The notes under the pieces are model-generated. The model saw nothing but the letters and a program-made list of their open reading frames with translations. It searched no databases and had not been told where the DNA came from. A program made the position numbers and the translations under genes. From NCBI RefSeq assembly GCF_900964775.1, contig NC_041826.1, forward strand, positions 19,180,112 to 19,244,111: a stretch of DNA of 64,000 nucleotides. The letters run 5' to 3'. Below, piece after piece: positions 61,385-64,000 of this stretch. The stretch comes from Scleropages formosus. Its lineage: Eukaryota; Chordata; Actinopteri; Osteoglossiformes; Osteoglossidae. Each line of letters starts with the position of its first letter. The first letter of the stretch is position 1.

Positions 61385-61608
61385 TCAGACCCAGTGCAGC
61401 ACAGAGGCGCACAAGGTGATGGGATGAGCTGAAGGTCGTGGTCAGGAAACTAGCAAGGGTCACCGAGGAGCAGATGTCATAACGAGGAGAATCCGAAAAG
61501 TGTGAGTCGAAAATCAGGCAACGGGTCGAAGGAAGCGAGGAGAGTCAGGAGGAAGAGGGTCGAGGAACAGGAGCTAGGACAGGAAAGGCAAACGGGGCAC
61601 TGCAAGAA
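61385..61608 (+). repeat. Repeat DNA joined to the slc13a4 exon copy
   Basis: Purine-rich sequence (AGTCGAAAATCAGGCAACGG, AGGACAGGAAAGGCAAACGG) similar in style to the interior of the element at 62691-63030 (CGAAGGTCGGGCGATCGG). It ends exactly where the slc13a4 copy begins at 61609. The family and left boundary are uncertain. Confidence 0.4.
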
Positions 61609-62021
61609 GCAGAATGGGGAGTGTAACCAGGAGCCCAGTCACGTTGTCCATGTAACCCAACATGTGCTACCGCTTCAACCTTTGTCGTGCTTTTCCCTGT
61701 TGTGCAGCTACCCCGAGATTGTGACAGGCATCTTCTTCATCCTCATGACCCTACTCTGGTTCACCCGAGAGCCAGGCTTCGTACCAGGGTGGACCTCACT
61801 GTTTGAGAAGTACGTTAAGCCAGCACCGAGCTCACAAAACCAGGGCTTATTGCTGTGGGTTCCAGGAACAATTATGAAGGGGTAGTCTTACTTGGAGGCA
61901 GACGCTGTCTTCTTAAGTATACAGCAGTCAGGTATCTGTGGAATGAAATTTTTGCAGGAAGGGCTACCGGACCGATGCCACCATCTCAGTCCTGCTTGGC
62001 TTCCTGCTGTTCCTCATTCCA
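61609..62021 (+). pseudogene. slc13a4: Partial duplicate of slc13a4 exons 11-12
   Basis: A 413-bp copy of 57418-57830 with a constant offset of 4191 bp, so no insertions or deletions. I count four substitutions, all in intron sequence. It contains the end of intron 10, all of exon 11 (61708-61809), all of intron 11, and the first 64 nt of exon 12 (61958-62021), with both acceptors and the exon 11 donor kept. It stops inside exon 12 after FLLFLIP and passes into unrelated DNA (AATTTCTGTGACC). Exon 11 plus partial exon 12 encode one TM region and part of another, so no transporter can be made from it alone. About 1% divergence means a recent duplication or an assembly duplicate. Confidence 0.9.
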
Positions 62022-62690
62022 ATTTCTGTGACCAATAAATTTGAACACCACCGAGGACACAGCAGAGCACCCCTCCTCCTGTCGCCATTCAAACATGTAT
62101 CCTCCATCTACATGGTTTTCTTGTGCCTTTTGCCCCATGAAGAATTACGCATGTCAAGTGACACCACCCATGACACAATACTAAATAGTGCAGTCTAGAG
62201 ACGGTTATCAATCTGTTACCACAGACACACTCCACACAGTGACAGTTGAGACACTGTCTTAAAAAGAAAGTGACCTCAGGCATATATTTTTATGTTCCAG
62301 ATGACCAGATTAAAATGAGCATGAATAAAAAAACTAACAAAGCCATTAACCCAGACTCTGTTTTGACATTTAGCTGGTCAGGACAGCACTGCTTCTGTGG
62401 AATGCAAGGATTCAGAAATTACGCTTTTATGTGAGTGTCCTCCAACATTAGAGCTTTCGCACAACTGTGTTCTTATGAAGACCACCCGGTCCTTTCAAAA
62501 ATAATAAACAGAGATAAACCTTTGTTTTTTTTATTATAAGATGTTGCACTTTTTCGATTCTGCATAACAGTTTCTACCAGGACGCGATTAAAATATGGAT
62601 TGGATGTCACTTTTCAAATTACTGATGAACTGCAATGTCCTTCTGATGCCTTCATTCTTTGGTTTAAAAACACTCCGTCAGTGTCGCCTG

Positions 62691-63030
62691 GTGTCACGGT
62701 TTCACTGCAAAGGAACGCGGACTCAAGCGTAGAGTTCTTCTATAGCTGTTTATTAAAGCCGGTAATCGTAATCCAAAAGAAAAATCGAGGGACAGGCGAA
62801 GGTCGGGCGATCGGTGAACAGAGTACAAGGGACAAGGCAAGAAGCGTGGTCGAAAAATACAAAAAGCAATGGTCGCGGTAGGAAGGAGTAACAGGTAACA
62901 CAATCACTACGGAAAGCGAGGTCGCTAAACAAGGTTCCGCAGTCAGGTCTCCGCTGCGTTCCTTTTTGTCACTGTTCCCATCAAGGAAAAACATGTGTCG
63001 CCAATGCGCTGGTTGATGGAGACGTGACAC
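62691..63030. mobile_element. Short inverted-repeat DNA element
   Basis: A 340-bp block with perfect 8-bp ends GTGTCACG and CGTGACAC. The interior (GCAAAGGAACGCGGACTCAA, TGTTTATTAAAGCCGGTAAT, CGGGCGATCGGTGAACAGAG) has the style of a non-autonomous fish DNA transposon. No target duplication is clear and it encodes nothing recognisable. Confidence 0.5.
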
Positions 63031-63241
63031 TTGGGAAATGCAAAGTGACTCACAGTTAGGCGTATTTAACTGAATCTGACCAACAAGATCTCTGCACTCA
63101 CCATGGCATAGTTAAACTGTGTGTGGTAATCTGGGCGCGCTCTGGTATCTGGGCGTTCTCTCCTTCGTTCAGAAGAGCACAGTGAGCCTTTTCATGTCAG
63201 TCCAGCAGGAGCAGCAGGAGCAGCAGCACATCCTATATATC

Positions 63242-63307
63242 ATGGCAACTGCTGTCACACTCAGGACTGGTGCAAAAATGCCCATTGTTGGGTTGGGAAC
63301 ATATCGG
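63242..63307 (+). CDS. Aldo-keto reductase (AKR1B-like), first exon only
   Basis: The exon encodes MATAVTLRTGAKMPIVGLGT then YR, ending in phase 0 at a GTAAGA donor. The KMPIVGLGT start is the first beta-strand region of AKR1 enzymes and closest, from memory, to AKR1B10/AKR1B1 (MATFVELSTKAKMPIVGLGT). These are cytosolic NADPH-dependent reductases of aldehydes and sugars. An in-frame ATG at 63194 would add 16 residues (MSVQQEQQEQQHILYI). The ATG at 63242 is preferred because it aligns with the family start. The rest, including the catalytic Asp-Tyr-Lys-His tetrad, lies beyond the right edge. AKR1A1 and AKR1D1 are less likely. Confidence 0.7.
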
Positions 63308-63684
63308 GTAAGAGCTGCATTCCTACTGTTCCAACAGGATCAACCAAGTCTGCCAACTGTTGTGGTGCTATTAATTTAATGCTCTTAATTAATAATAACT
63401 ATAATGATCATTTGGTTTACTGTTTCTCAGTGTACATGATGCAGCATTCGAACAGGAATTTGTATCTGAATAATGGCTGTTTTGTGCCTCACTAGAACAC
63501 TGTATTTTTAACATGCATTTTTTTAATCATCCCTTTATAGTTTGTATACTTTGGAACAAAGAAGATTCTGTTTTAAGCTTTTGGAAGCAGATTTTACCTT
63601 CAGTGTCATATATTGGGTATAAATGTGGATTATGTGTCATCATTTTATTTTTAGTAATCAGAAAGACATTTTGCTGTGGCTTCA

Positions 63685-63960
63685 GGGATCTATTAAGGAA
63701 ATACATTTACAGTTATTCATTTAGCAGACGCTTTTGTCCAAAGCGACATAGTATATCTCAGCAAAAGTACAATTTATGCATTACATTAGAGAAAGAGACA
63801 TGGCTGCAGACATGTGATTCTCAAGTAAACCTAGTTTGTTACCTTCGTTCAAGTAGGTGCATAAAACACAGGATAGACAAATCCTGATACCCTCCCACCA
63901 ATTTTCTTCTTTTTTTTTTTTTAATATAAGATACACAATCAATCACATACGATGCCGGAG
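63685..63960 (-). repeat. LINE 3' UTR, minus
   Basis: Reverse complement of the LINE 3' end seen at 15060-15330: TTATTCATTTAGCAGACGCT, TTTGTCCAAAGCGACATAGT, TGTGATTCTCAAGTAAACCT and AATCCTGATACC. It lies in intron 1 of the aldo-keto reductase gene. Confidence 0.75.
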
Positions 63961-64000
63961 TTGCGGCTGAATAAAGGCTTATCTGGGGACACAGCTGTAT

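Noticed and set aside
61502-61885. 127-codon frame running from repeat DNA into the copied slc13a4 exon 11
   Set aside because: The frame merely continues through intron sequence on both sides of exon 11 and has no promoter evidence; it is explained by the partial duplication.

Overview
This window looks like nuclear DNA of a ray-finned fish. It has intron-rich vertebrate genes with ordinary GT-AG splice sites, CpG-rich promoters, many CA/TG microsatellites, and dense tRNA-derived SINEs with a LINE-type tail. From memory, the commonest SINE (called SINE-A here) resembles one abundant in bony-tongue fishes such as arowana. That species-level guess is weak and was not checked.

Layout. Six protein-coding loci are supported, and all exon joins below were worked out by hand. 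From the left: the first coding exon of creb3l2 (minus, rest outside the window); ssbp1 (minus, 6 coding exons, 146 aa); the C12orf56 orthologue (minus, 13 coding exons, 617 aa); an unassigned class A G-protein coupled receptor (minus, one coding exon, 336 aa); susd3 (minus, 5 coding exons, 308 aa); slc13a4 (plus, 16 coding exons, 630 aa); and the first coding exon of an AKR1B-type aldo-keto reductase (plus, runs off the right edge). In every complete multi-exon model the intron phases close exactly.

The genes do not form one pathway: an ER-stress transcription factor, a mitochondrial DNA-binding protein, an uncharacterised protein, two membrane receptors or receptor-like proteins, a sulfate transporter and an oxidoreductase. 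From memory, CREB3L2, SSBP1, SLC13A4 and AKR1B genes all lie on human 7q33-q34, whereas SUSD3 (9q) and C12orf56 (12q) do not, so the block mixes conserved and rearranged synteny.

The rest is mostly repeats: at least eight SINE-A copies (several with exact target-site duplications), a longer tRNA-headed SINE (SINE-B), many older SINEs with a LINE-like tail (SINE-C), L2-like LINE 3' ends, two Tigger/pogo-like DNA transposons and another short inverted-repeat element. No retrovirus, LTR element, Polinton, CRISPR array or true tRNA/rRNA gene was recognised.

Most interesting items: a nearly identical 413-bp copy of slc13a4 exon 11, intron 11 and part of exon 12 placed 4.2 kb downstream inside repeat DNA; a receptor with a tyrosine-rich acidic N-terminus, an E-R-C motif and apparently no canonical extracellular disulfide; and a head-to-head telomere-repeat palindrome inside the terminal repeat of a Tigger-like MITE.
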